This document shows positions 46,701 through 54,823 of a stretch of 64,000 nt of DNA, in pieces; position 1 is the first letter of the stretch; every line of letters starts with the position of its first letter. The position numbers and the translations under genes were made by a program. A model generated the notes under the pieces. The model searched no databases, was not told the DNA's origin, and saw nothing but the letters and a program-made list of their open reading frames with translations. Origin of the DNA: an uncultured Gemmata sp. (GTDB taxonomy: Bacteria; Planctomycetota; Planctomycetia; Gemmatales; Gemmataceae). Location: contig CALDUT010000001.1 in NCBI GenBank assembly GCA_937924775.1, positions 1-64,000 of the forward strand, written 5' to 3'.

Positions 46701-48269
46701 GTTTGGGATTCGGTGGTGACAATGGACGCCGTGCTGTTGCCGCTGCGGCGACTGGCCGCGGAAGGCCTGGCCGATGCCGCGATCACCCGCAAGGTCAAAC
46801 CGACGGGCACGCTCGACGTGACACCGCTTCTGGCGTCGCCAGAAGCCGAGCTTCGGGAAGCCGCGGTCCGGCTCGCCGGGGCATGGCAGTTGGCCACAGC
46901 GGCCCCCACGCTCCGCGACATCGCCAGTCGCGATACTGAACCTATGGCCGTGCGGGTGGCCGCGGTGGAAGCCCTCGGGGTGTTCACCGATCCTGATTCG
47001 CAAACAACACTTACCAAACTCGCCGGCCCGAAGGTGCCAACACCGGTTCGCTTCAGCGCGATTGCGGCCATCGCCAAACGTGATCCGAAACAAGCCGCGC
47101 CGCTAGCTGCCGCGGCCCTCGCCGAGGCCCAGCCCAACGACACCATCGGTATCATCATTGATGCCTTCTTAACCCGCAAAGGCGGACCCGAGGAACTCAC
47201 CGCTGCACTCGCCCAAACGCCCCTCGGGCCCGATCCAGCAAAACTGGCGCTGCGGTATATGTACACCGCCGGTCGCTCCGACGCCGGACTCTCGGAAGTG
47301 CTGACCAAAGCTGCCGGGTTGAATGTTTCGCCCAAACCACCTACCGCCGAGGAAATCAAGGAATTGGTGGACCTGGTGATGAAAAAAGGCGATCCGGCCC
47401 GCGGAGAAGCCATCTTCCGCCGAGCCGATCTGGGCTGCTTCAAATGCCATGCCATCAGCAAAGCTGGCGGTAACGTCGGCCCAGAACTATCCGCCTTGGG
47501 CGGTTCGTCCCCGGTGGAATATGTGGTGTCGTCGATCTTGGATCCCAACGCCGCCATCAAAGAACTCTACACCACCCGGGTGATCACCACTATCCACGAA
47601 CAAGTCTTCACCGGGATTGTCGTTTCCCGAGACGATCAACGCGTGATTCTCCGCGATGCGACGGGTAAACTGATCACCATTCCGGTCAAAGACATCGACA
47701 GCGAACGCGAAGGCAAATCCCTAATGCCCGAGGGCCTGACAAAATTCCTCACCCAACAAGAACTGATCGACCTGAGTCGCTTCCTCGCAGAACTCGGCAA
47801 ACCCGGCGAGTATGCGGTTCAGAATCAGCCTACGATCCAACGCTGGCGCGTGTTACAACCCACCGAGCCGTCCTTGGCGAAAGCGCTGCCTGATAACGAA
47901 ACCTTCCGCCGTCTGGTGCTGGGAGCCAAGCCCGAAGCGTGGATGAAAGCCTATGGCACGGTGGCCGGCTTTTTGCCATTGGCCGAACTCCGCCATCCGG
48001 AGAAACCCGGCATCGTCTACGCCCAAGGGGAAGTGGAACTCGCCAGCGACGGAGTGCTGCACTTCGACATTCAGGGGCCGGTACGCCGGGTCTGGATCGA
48101 CGATCGGCCCATGGACGACAAGTGGAACAACCAATTGCGGCTGTCGGCCGGTCGCCACACCATCACCTTCGCCCTCGATACCGCAGCCCATCCTGATGGC
48201 AAGCTGCGGGTGGAAGTCCACGCTGGCACTGGGGCCGCCTTGCGTTACCAGATCATCCACGGGGAATAA
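43758..48269 (+). CDS. SGNH hydrolase / PVC-type heme-binding / HEAT / cytochrome c protein
   Basis: About 1503 aa from ATG 43758 with GGAG 7 bp upstream. Domains in order: signal peptide (about 1-38); SGNH/GDSL-like hydrolase domain (about 45-310; IRNLGYSGDEI, VIFAFFGYNESWAGEAGL, WTINGVHLTEAGNR); a PVC-type membrane-bound-dehydrogenase propeller (about 430-780; GKGLKVNLFADES, ILEDTDGDGQADKCITFADG); HEAT repeats (about 790-1190); a class I cytochrome c domain with C1227-FK-C1230-H1231 (LGCFKCHAISKAGGNVGPEL); a C-terminal beta domain ending at the stop. It is exported and heme-bearing, probably with carbohydrate-related activity. No other gene is close. Confidence 0.9.
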   Translation: MPGGRWIFSRFGTFLPVVLLTGWVSISVVGLRGLSPVGSLMAAEPAAEAQLPPFEFQKNDHLCIIGNTLAERLQHDGWFETFLYARLPDHNLRIRNLGYSGDEITVRLRSADFGTPDQWLSAKAPIPKPDEILDKSVVNPNRFEKVGTQADVIFAFFGYNESWAGEAGLPKFKSDLAAWIKHTLAQKYNGKSPPRLVVFSPIAFEDHKSPHLPTGADAERINRNLELYTQAMREVAAAHRVHFIDIFTPTRAAYAKATKPWTINGVHLTEAGNRQLAEIIDAHLFPPKGPYSPPDENLLARIRPAVQDKAFHWFQRYRVTDGYSIYGGRAWLRFPAKVGQSNYEVMQRELEVLDIMTLNRDKVIWEVAQGRNAKPDDSNLPPFIPVKTNKPGDGPNGTHLFLSGEEAIKKMTLGKGLKVNLFADESMFSNELVNPVQMAWDTKGRLWVAVWPSYPHWKPTEPYNDKILILEDTDGDGQADKCITFADGLQNPTGFEFYNGGVIVAQAPDLIFLKDTTGDDRADVRQRILHGLDTADTHHTANSFVFDPGGALYFQEGTFHHSQIEDPYGPPKRVANGAVFRYEPRTHKVDVYISSPFANPHGHVFDRWGQDIVIDGTGAQPYHAPLFSGYLPYPHKHPKPPQVYQQRTRPSGGMELLSSQHFPPDWQGHLLVTNCIGFQGILRYKITDAGSSFAGQEQEPVISSSDPNFRPVDAKIGPDGAIYFLDWHNPIIGHMQHNLRDPSRDRSHGRIYRITYDGRPLSQPPKIAGESIDNLVKLLAHPEDRVRYRAKIELGARASDDVLATAKKWLASLPVPDGKNDEAYEHARLEVLWLHQYHNVVDSDLLHAVLQSPDFRARAAAVRVLTYWRKRVPGALELMKAAVTDPHPRVRLMAVCGLSFFPASEALPVLLETLSHPTDPYIDFAFKETLRTIEGQLGVSSKGGAAAMLVKLLASGKVPPERQRSYIETICRQGNAQELRAVWDSVVTMDAVLLPLRRLAAEGLADAAITRKVKPTGTLDVTPLLASPEAELREAAVRLAGAWQLATAAPTLRDIASRDTEPMAVRVAAVEALGVFTDPDSQTTLTKLAGPKVPTPVRFSAIAAIAKRDPKQAAPLAAAALAEAQPNDTIGIIIDAFLTRKGGPEELTAALAQTPLGPDPAKLALRYMYTAGRSDAGLSEVLTKAAGLNVSPKPPTAEEIKELVDLVMKKGDPARGEAIFRRADLGCFKCHAISKAGGNVGPELSALGGSSPVEYVVSSILDPNAAIKELYTTRVITTIHEQVFTGIVVSRDDQRVILRDATGKLITIPVKDIDSEREGKSLMPEGLTKFLTQQELIDLSRFLAELGKPGEYAVQNQPTIQRWRVLQPTEPSLAKALPDNETFRRLVLGAKPEAWMKAYGTVAGFLPLAELRHPEKPGIVYAQGEVELASDGVLHFDIQGPVRRVWIDDRPMDDKWNNQLRLSAGRHTITFALDTAAHPDGKLRVEVHAGTGAALRYQIIHGE

Positions 48270-48455
48270 CGATCTCTCCGTTGGCCAACGAAACTGACCG
48301 CCGCCGTGCCCAGAAGATACACCCCATACATGAGAGGGCCTCGGTAAGCGATGGCGGAGCTTCTTCGGAATCCGCCCCGCACAATATGAATGGCCCCCAT
48401 TACTGACCCAGGCCGCAATTTCACGAAACGTCCCTAGCAAACCCCCGGATATTGT

Positions 48456-49151
48456 GTGCTGTGGCCCCCGCTGAGATCCCGAAACCGCATCCCGGAATGG
48501 ATGGACGACCCAACCCTCGATCCCCAGGAGCATCGGCGGGCCTTGGCCGCTTTGGCCCGGTTGAATCGGCTTAGTAACAGTGCCGGGGTGCTGTGGCCGC
48601 AAATTGCCCAACGCGCACGAACCTCCCAACGCCCCTTGCGAGTGTTGGATGTGGCCACCGGCCGCGGCGATGTTCCCCGCCAACTGCTGGCGCGAGCCAC
48701 CCGGGCCGGTTTATCCCTGGAAATGGCCGCCTGCGATCTGAGCCCCACGGCTATCGCCGAAGCCACTCGGGAACCAAGCCCGATACGCTTTTTTGTCCAC
48801 GACGCTTTGCGGGAGCCGCTGCCCGGAGGCTTCGATGTAGTCATGTGTTCACTTTTTGTTCACCACCTCGACGACACCGACGCGATCCGGCTTCTGCAGA
48901 ACATGGCCGCCGCGGGGCGGTGGGTTCTCGTGAACGATTTAGTCCGCTCGCGGTTCAGTTACTGCGCAGTGTGGCTGGCGTGCCGGTTGCTGACCCGCTC
49001 GCCGGTTGTTCGCTTCGATGGTCCGGCTTCGGTCCGTTCGGCCTTCACTCCGGAAGAACTGCGACGCTTGGCCGAGCAGGCTGGCTTATCTCAGATCCGA
49101 ATCCAGACGCGGTTTCCGTGCCGAATGCTATTAAGCGGGAGCAAGGAATGA
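48456..49151 (+). CDS. SAM-dependent methyltransferase of the type III PKS operon
   Basis: About 231 aa from GTG 48456. An ATG at the MDDPTLDPQEHRRALAAL segment would be shorter, but IPEW before it looks conserved with that segment. Motif I is VLDVATGRGDVPRQLLA; then MAACDLSPTAIAEA, FDVVMCSLFVHHLDDTDA and WVLVNDLVRSRFSYCAVWLA. The TGA overlaps the next ATG (49148-49151), so it is translated together with the flavoprotein. It probably O- or C-methylates the polyketide product; the target is not known. Confidence 0.88.
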   Translation: MLWPPLRSRNRIPEWMDDPTLDPQEHRRALAALARLNRLSNSAGVLWPQIAQRARTSQRPLRVLDVATGRGDVPRQLLARATRAGLSLEMAACDLSPTAIAEATREPSPIRFFVHDALREPLPGGFDVVMCSLFVHHLDDTDAIRLLQNMAAAGRWVLVNDLVRSRFSYCAVWLACRLLTRSPVVRFDGPASVRSAFTPEELRRLAEQAGLSQIRIQTRFPCRMLLSGSKE

Positions 49152-50218
49152 ACTTCGATGCAGCCATCATCGGAGCGGGGCCCGCCGGCGCAGTGACGGC
49201 TTACGAACTGGCCCGGCGGCGGCAACGGGTGTTGTTGGTCGATAAGGCGAAGTTTCCTCGGCCCAAAGTCTGTGGGTGCTGTCTCAATCGCGGAGCTGTC
49301 CAAACTTTGAACAAGCTCGGCTTAGGGCCCGTTCTCGCTCAGGCCGTACCGCTCTCCGCGGTGTGCCTTGCGGCGGCCGGACATACGGCCACGATCCCCC
49401 TTCCGGGGGGCGTCGCTGTGTCGCGGGAATGCCTCGACTCGGCTCTGGTCCATGCAGCGATTCGCGCTGGAGCTCTCTTTCACGATGGCGAAGCCCGAAA
49501 AGTCGCGGAATGCCAAGCCATCGCTCAGGTTGTGATCGTCGCGTCGGGCTTGCTTGGGAACGAAGCACCCGCGGAAGCCGATTCGCGCATCGGAGCCGGT
49601 GTGGTGGTACCCGCCGAAGGGGTTCCGGCGTTTTTCCGTCGCGGTCTGGTCTACATGGCGGCGGCCGCTGGCGGGTATGTCGGCCTGGTGCGGTTGGAAG
49701 ATGACCGGCTCGACGTGGCCGCGGCCTTCGATGTGCGGTTCGTCCGTCGGTGCGGGGGGCTGGGACCGGCCGCGGAGGCCATCCTGGCTGAAACCCGCTG
49801 GCCAGCGATTCCGCAACTGGCGATGCTCCCTTGGAAAGGCACGCCGGCACTGACCCGCCAGGCCACGCCACGGGCCGGCGAACGTTGGTTTGCCGTAGGC
49901 GATGCAGCCGGTTATGTAGAACCCTTCACGGGGGAAGGTATGGCGTGGGCGATTCGCTCGGCGGTAGCCCTCGCCCCCCTAGCGGTGCGGGCCGCGGAGG
50001 ATTGGTCGGCTTCACTGGCCCGCGAATGGGAATTGACGCACCGTCGCCTGATCCAATCGCGGCAACAGGTGTGCCGGATGGTGGCCCGGGTCTTGCGGTC
50101 GCCGCGACTGACGGCCTGGGCAGTCCGAGTGCTGGCGGTTTGTCCGGCGTTATCGTGGCCGGTGGTGGCGTCGTTGAATCGCTTTCCTCCCCTCCAACTC
50201 CGCGGTGCCCGGGTATGA
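49148..50218 (+). CDS. FAD-dependent oxidoreductase of the type III PKS operon
   Basis: A 356-aa flavoprotein starting at the ATGA overlap. The dinucleotide-binding motif is DAAIIGAGPAGAVTAYELAR, followed by LLVDKAKFPRPKVCGCCLNR, the Cys-rich signature shared by geranylgeranyl-reductase-like and halogenase-like FAD enzymes. FAD motif 2 is WFAVGDAAGYVEPFTGEGMA. It probably oxidises (hydroxylates) or reduces the polyketide. Its own TGA overlaps the start of the PKS gene at 50215-50218. Confidence 0.9.
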   Translation: MNFDAAIIGAGPAGAVTAYELARRRQRVLLVDKAKFPRPKVCGCCLNRGAVQTLNKLGLGPVLAQAVPLSAVCLAAAGHTATIPLPGGVAVSRECLDSALVHAAIRAGALFHDGEARKVAECQAIAQVVIVASGLLGNEAPAEADSRIGAGVVVPAEGVPAFFRRGLVYMAAAAGGYVGLVRLEDDRLDVAAAFDVRFVRRCGGLGPAAEAILAETRWPAIPQLAMLPWKGTPALTRQATPRAGERWFAVGDAAGYVEPFTGEGMAWAIRSAVALAPLAVRAAEDWSASLAREWELTHRRLIQSRQQVCRMVARVLRSPRLTAWAVRVLAVCPALSWPVVASLNRFPPLQLRGARV

Positions 50219-51321
50219 GCTTGGTGATTCACGGTTGGGGCACAGCGCATCCACCGGATGCGGTCACGGCGGCGGAAGGGTTAGCCTTGGCCCGCGTCCT
50301 GGCAGGGCCGGACGTCCGCACGTCGGCTTGGCTAGGCCCGATTTACGCCAATAGCGGAGTGCAGCAGCGCTTTCAGGTGATCGGCGGCGACGCCAAACGG
50401 GATGTGTTGGCCGGAACCACGTTCAGCGGCTCTCCGTTTCTGCCGACGCTTGATAACGATGGCGTCGGTCCGACCACCGGGCAGCGGATGCGGTTGTATG
50501 AACAACATGCGCCTCACCTCGCGGTGCGTGCGGTCGCGGAGGCTTTGCGCGAAGCCCGTTTCTCGGCGGATTCCGTCACTCATCTGGTGACAGTGTCGTG
50601 TACCGGGTTCAGCGCACCGGGCGTCGATTATGCGATCATCAGCCAATTGGGGCTGCAAGCCACAGTCGCCCGGACCCATGTGGGCTTTATGGGCTGCCAT
50701 GGGGCGTTGAATGGCTTGCGTGTGGCAAATGCTTTTGCGTCCGCCGATCCGCAGGCCCGGGTGATTGTCTGCGCAGTGGAATTGTGCAGTCTCCATTATT
50801 ATTACGGCAACGCGGCGGATAAGCTGATCGCCAATGCGATTTTTGCCGATGGGGCTGCCGCGGTGGTGGGTCAGGCCGAGCCATCCCCGGCTTCACTTAG
50901 GTGGCGACTTGTCGCTTCGGGATCGTGTGTCATACCCGACTCGCACGGTGATATGAGTTGGACGATCGGCGACCACGGCTTCGAAATGACCCTGTCGCGA
51001 CGCGTACCGGCGCTGATCGCCAAGCATTTGCGGCCATGGCTGGACTCGTGGCTGAGCCACTCTGGCTTGTCGTTGGGTGAGGTACGCAGTTGGTGCCTGC
51101 ACCCCGGGGGGCCGAAAATTCTCTCCGCGGTGGAGGAAACCCTCGGTTTATCGCCAGAGCAAGTGGCGACGTCGCGCGAAGTGTTTGCCGCGTATGGCAA
51201 TATGTCGAGCCCCACGGTGCTGTTCATCCTCCAGCAGTTGCAGGCTTTGGGAGCTCCGCGTCCATGTGTGGCGCTGGGGTTTGGCCCCGGATTGGTGGTG
51301 GAGGCGGCCCTGTTTCTGTGA
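50215..51321 (+). CDS. Type III polyketide synthase (chalcone/stilbene synthase family)
   Basis: A 368-aa ketosynthase with the complete catalytic triad by position: C161 in HVGFMGCHGALNGL, H296 in CLHPGGPKILSAVEE and N329 in YGNMSSPTVLFIL. Supporting motifs are VSCTGFSAPGVDYAII and the C-terminal GFGPGLVVEAALF. Such enzymes condense an acyl-CoA starter with malonyl-CoA units without an acyl carrier protein and cyclise the chain to resorcinols, pyrones or phloroglucinols. It is last in a three-gene operon with ATGA overlaps. Neither starter nor product can be read from sequence. Confidence 0.93.
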   Translation: MSLVIHGWGTAHPPDAVTAAEGLALARVLAGPDVRTSAWLGPIYANSGVQQRFQVIGGDAKRDVLAGTTFSGSPFLPTLDNDGVGPTTGQRMRLYEQHAPHLAVRAVAEALREARFSADSVTHLVTVSCTGFSAPGVDYAIISQLGLQATVARTHVGFMGCHGALNGLRVANAFASADPQARVIVCAVELCSLHYYYGNAADKLIANAIFADGAAAVVGQAEPSPASLRWRLVASGSCVIPDSHGDMSWTIGDHGFEMTLSRRVPALIAKHLRPWLDSWLSHSGLSLGEVRSWCLHPGGPKILSAVEETLGLSPEQVATSREVFAAYGNMSSPTVLFILQQLQALGAPRPCVALGFGPGLVVEAALFL

Positions 51322-51339
51322 ACGAAGGTCGTTCCGGAA

Positions 51340-51370
51340 CGCCACCCTTTGTGTCGCTGTCAGGGTGGCG
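51340..51370. terminator. Hairpin after the type III PKS operon
   Basis: CGCCACCCT (51340-51348) and AGGGTGGCG (51362-51370) form a 9-bp stem with a 13-nt loop, 19 bp past the PKS stop and before the convergent rhodanese gene. The T-run is poor. Confidence 0.55.
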
Positions 51371-51410
51371 CATCTCGGCCTTAGGTTTTGTCAGATAATC
51401 ACTTATCTAA

Positions 51411-52256
51411 TCACTTATCGCGATCAATAGGGGTGTCGTCGGAGTTGCCCCATTCGCTCCAACTGCGATAGTAATTGCGTATGTTGGAGGCACCAGCCAG
51501 TTCCAAACCGAACGCGACGACCGCGGCGCGACCCCCGCTTTGGCAGTAGGTGACCAGAGGTTTATTCAAGTCGATGCGGCGTTCTTTCAGCAACAACTGA
51601 ATTTTCTGCTGTGGCAGGAATTTGTCGGTTTTCGGATCAATCAATTCCGACCATTCGAGATGGATCGCCCCCGGGATACGGCCACCGTTTTTAGCCAACG
51701 CTCGCTCGCCGCGGAATTCGCCGGCCGAACGGGCATCGATACACACGCAGCCGTTTTTGTGTTCTTTAAGGACAAACTGTTTATCCGCCAGCCGAGTGAA
51801 GTCCGGCTTCCAATCGTGGGTTTCGGCAGTGGCGGTGGCGGCTTCTTTTTGCTCGGGGAGTTTGGCCTGCGTGTAGGCTTTCCATCCGCCGTTGAGCAGG
51901 CGCACGTCGGGCACGCCGGCGAACTTCAATAGCCACCACGCCCGGGCCGCCTCGCGGACATCGTCGGAATACATCACCACGGGGATTTGGGGGGAAACCC
52001 CGACCTTGGCCAGTTCTCCCTTCCAGAACGCACTGTCCGCTTTTCCTGCGACAACCGCCTTCGACCACGGCTCGACATTCGCATGGATGGCCCCCGGGAT
52101 GTGCCCGGCATCGTATTGGGCCCATGAGCGTACATCGAGGATGCGATAGTTTTTGAGCTGCGCATCATCCACTTCCACAAGCAGTTGGTGTGGGGGCACA
52201 GGGGTGGGCGGTTCGGCCGCACACAGGTAGACAAGGACAAGTGCGGATGTCATCAT
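51411..52256 (-). CDS. Exported tandem-rhodanese sulfurtransferase
   Basis: A 281-aa protein with a short signal (about residues 1-15, ending LCAAEP) and two rhodanese domains. The N-terminal domain (ILDVRSWAQYDAGHIPGAIH) has VVMYSDDVREA where the active Cys should be, so it is inactive. The C-terminal domain (CIDARSAGEFRG, GRIPGAIHLEWSEL) carries the active loop TYCQSGGRAA with the catalytic Cys. The layout matches thiosulfate/mercaptopyruvate sulfurtransferases, but a periplasmic location is unusual for detoxification. It converges with the PKS operon. Confidence 0.88.
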   Translation of the reverse strand: MMTSALVLVYLCAAEPPTPVPPHQLLVEVDDAQLKNYRILDVRSWAQYDAGHIPGAIHANVEPWSKAVVAGKADSAFWKGELAKVGVSPQIPVVMYSDDVREAARAWWLLKFAGVPDVRLLNGGWKAYTQAKLPEQKEAATATAETHDWKPDFTRLADKQFVLKEHKNGCVCIDARSAGEFRGERALAKNGGRIPGAIHLEWSELIDPKTDKFLPQQKIQLLLKERRIDLNKPLVTYCQSGGRAAVVAFGLELAGASNIRNYYRSWSEWGNSDDTPIDRDK

Positions 52257-52318
52257 GGGCCAGATCCTTCTTGCGAGGAAACGTCGTTTTCTTTCACCTT
52301 AGGGGAGTTGCAGGAATC

Positions 52319-53272
52319 ATGGCTATGGATATTTCGCGACGGACGCTGCTGGCCGGAGCCGCTACGGGATTCGCCATGAGCCCACTGACTGCCACGGAGA
52401 AACCCAAAACCAGTTTTCGCTTTTGCCTCAATACCAGCACAGTTCGGGACAAAGACGGCAAACCCCGGCCTCTCCCTGAACTCATCGCGATCGCCGCGAA
52501 AGCCGGCTACGACGCCATCGAGCCGTGGATCATGGACATCGATGCCTATCTCAAAAGTGGAGGAACTCTTCAGGAATTACGCCATCGCCTCGACGATGCC
52601 GGGCTGAAAGTCCCGGACGTAATTGGCTTTGCCGAATGGATTGTCGAAGACCCCCAGCGGCGAAAAAAAGGCTTCGAACAAGCCCAGCGGGATATGGAAT
52701 GGGCCGCGGCGATCGGTTCCCCGCACATCGCCGCGCCGCCGGTCGGAGCCACCGGGGGTACCAGCCCCCGCGACGATCCCAAGTTCAGCCAACCGGTGGT
52801 CGATCTGATCGCGGCCGCCGACCGTTACCGGGCCTTGATTGAGCTGGGGGAGAAAATGGGGGTTGTGCCCATTGTGGAAGTGTGGGGGTTCTCGAAGACC
52901 TTGCGCCGGTTGGGGGAGGCGTTACTCGTGGCCATGGAGTGCGGCCACCGCCGGGGTTGTGTGTTGCCCGATGTGTATCATTTGTACAAAGGCGGTTCCG
53001 ATTTCACGGGATTGCCCCTACTATCTGCCAGCGCAATTGGCATTTTCCACGTCAACGATTATCCGCAGATCGACCGGGAGAAAATCACCGATGCCGACCG
53101 CGTCTTCCCTGGTGATGGTGTGGCTCCCTTGCGCGAATTGTTCGGCACATTACAGCGGATGAACTACACCGGTTTTGTGTCGCTCGAATTATTCAATCGG
53201 GAGTATTGGAAACAAAATCCCCAGGATGTGGCTCAAACCGGCTTGAGGAAGTTGCAAGCTCTGGTGGCGTAA
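52319..53272 (+). CDS. Exported sugar-phosphate isomerase/epimerase-like TIM barrel
   Basis: About 317 aa from ATG 52319 with CAGGAA just upstream; the frame is open earlier but overlaps the rhodanese start region. A twin-arginine signal (MDISRRTLLAGAATGFAMS) leads to an AP-endonuclease-2/xylose-isomerase-like barrel: FRFCLNTSTVRDKDGKPRPL, AGYDAIEPWIMDID, GVVPIVEVWGFSKTLRRL and IGIFHVNDYPQIDREKITDA, with acidic and His residues that can bind metal. Substrate unknown, probably a sugar. It is divergent from the rhodanese gene and converges on the regulator gene. Confidence 0.85.
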   Translation: MAMDISRRTLLAGAATGFAMSPLTATEKPKTSFRFCLNTSTVRDKDGKPRPLPELIAIAAKAGYDAIEPWIMDIDAYLKSGGTLQELRHRLDDAGLKVPDVIGFAEWIVEDPQRRKKGFEQAQRDMEWAAAIGSPHIAAPPVGATGGTSPRDDPKFSQPVVDLIAAADRYRALIELGEKMGVVPIVEVWGFSKTLRRLGEALLVAMECGHRRGCVLPDVYHLYKGGSDFTGLPLLSASAIGIFHVNDYPQIDREKITDADRVFPGDGVAPLRELFGTLQRMNYTGFVSLELFNREYWKQNPQDVAQTGLRKLQALVA

Positions 53273-53378
53273 GCCGGGTATTTCCCCGCGTTTCCCCGCG
53301 ATTTTGTACTCCCATGCTGGTGCGACGTATAAGCTCTGGCAAGCTGTGCGGATCGACCGATTCCCCCTGACCGCGATA

Positions 53379-54503
53379 TTACCCCACCGTGCTATCGCGA
53401 ACGATGAGTTGACCGGGGAAAAGCAGTTTTGCGGGTAAATCGTCCGGCCGCGCCATGCGGTGACGCATCCGTTGGACGGCGCCCCGCGCGATCGCATCCG
53501 ACGGGTAGGAGTAGGTTGTAACTCCCAAACCGAAGCTTTGGCCGATAGGCAGATCGTCGCACCCGATCACGGCGACGTCGCGTGGCACATTACGGCCACG
53601 CCGAAAGAGTTCCAGAATCACACCCACAGCGACGTAATCCTGATAACAAATGGCACCATCGGCTTCCATACCGATGAGCTGTTCGGCGATCCACGGGTAA
53701 GTCTCGCGGGCATCGAGATTCTCCGGTACCCGAATCACACACGGTTCCCGACGCGGCCCCGATTGCTGCAGGGCGAACAGATACCCGGCCAACCGGTCGG
53801 AATGCGTGCTGGTGGGCGAAGCCACGATACACGCCACCCGCTGGCGGCCGAGTTCGAGCAAATGTTCGGTACAGCGTAGACCACCTTCAAAGTGATCGGA
53901 CGCTACCAAATCGTATTCCAATGGGCGACCTTCGCCGCGCAGGTTGCGGTCGATGAGGACGACCGGCAAGCGGGCTTTCCGGCAGCCCGCGAGGAACCAT
54001 TCGTCCTGCTGTCTCAATTCTTCCGAAATCCGGGAGGGGAGAAAAAACACACCGTTGGCTCCCTCGTCAGCCAAAGCGAAGGCCGCCCGTTCGATGTCAC
54101 TGGGGGGCGTGCCAAGTGCAAAGATGAGCGGTTGAAAGTGGAACGTGCCTTCGTTGGTGAGCCGTTCAAATCCGACTTTCACAACCGCTTCGGACGCACT
54201 TTGCCATGGCCCAGGGGAAACACGCGTAACCACGACCCACGAGTGCGTTGGTGCACCCGGCGGCTGGGCTTCGTTCGCGATATAGGAACCGGAGCGGTTG
54301 CGGGTAACAACCAGACCACGGTCGCGTAACGTTTGTAAAGCCCGCGACGCGGTGAACGAGGATACCTCGTACCGGGAAGCGATGTCGCGCACGGTGGGCA
54401 CTTTGCCATGGCTCCATTCACCGGCCCGAATCCGCGAGGCGAGGTCTTCCGCGACACTCAGATACTTCGGATATTCCGCTTCCCCACTATCAAAGTGCGA
54501 CAC
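53379..54503 (-). CDS. GntR-type winged-helix regulator with LacI-like ligand domain
   Basis: A 374-aa regulator. The N-terminal winged helix of GntR type spans about residues 10-75 (YLSVAEDLASRIRAGEW, VPTVRDIASRYEVSSFTASR, LRDRGLVVTRNRSGSYI). The C-terminal part is a periplasmic-binding-protein-like sensor of LacI/GalR type (ASDHFEGGLRCTEHLLELGR, VACIVASPTSTHSDRLAGYL, VAVIGCDDLPIGQSFGLGVT). It likely responds to a sugar. The neighbour on the opposite side is a sugar-isomerase-like gene, a plausible target. A palindrome 20 bp upstream of its start (54524-54536) may be its own operator. Confidence 0.9.
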   Translation of the reverse strand: MSHFDSGEAEYPKYLSVAEDLASRIRAGEWSHGKVPTVRDIASRYEVSSFTASRALQTLRDRGLVVTRNRSGSYIANEAQPPGAPTHSWVVVTRVSPGPWQSASEAVVKVGFERLTNEGTFHFQPLIFALGTPPSDIERAAFALADEGANGVFFLPSRISEELRQQDEWFLAGCRKARLPVVLIDRNLRGEGRPLEYDLVASDHFEGGLRCTEHLLELGRQRVACIVASPTSTHSDRLAGYLFALQQSGPRREPCVIRVPENLDARETYPWIAEQLIGMEADGAICYQDYVAVGVILELFRRGRNVPRDVAVIGCDDLPIGQSFGLGVTTYSYPSDAIARGAVQRMRHRMARPDDLPAKLLFPGQLIVRDSTVG

Positions 54504-54823
54504 AGATTCCTCCCGATGCGCTCGTTTGTATCAAACAATATGGCCGGTTCATGAGTGTCATTCATCCCTTCACACCAAAACTGTGATGGTCACGAAAAGT
54601 AGCTTACCGCAAGCCCAATAGCCATTGCAAGAGAGTTTCGCGGCAATATTAGGAAAAACATCCGATTGCTACAAAACCCGATAGTCACATATCAATTTCT
54701 CGGAATATTAACACAGTTTATCTTGTTGTCGGTATCCTGTCTCGGTACGCTTGCAGTACACGCATGATCTCGCATCCGTTTCTCAAGGCCCCGTTTCTTC
54801 TCACCATGACCCGGAGTGATCCC
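54504..54823. other. Divergent region, regulator / DUF1559
   Basis: About 320 bp between divergent genes, richer in A/T than its surroundings. It contains the palindrome at 54524-54536 and otherwise no recognisable gene or RNA. Confidence 0.4.
54524..54536. promoter_or_regulatory. Candidate operator upstream of the GntR/LacI-type regulator
   Basis: GTTTG-TAT-CAAAC is a perfect 5-bp palindrome with a 3-nt centre, 20 bp upstream of the regulator start. Autoregulation is inferred from this position; GntR sites are usually GT-rich palindromes. Confidence 0.4.
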
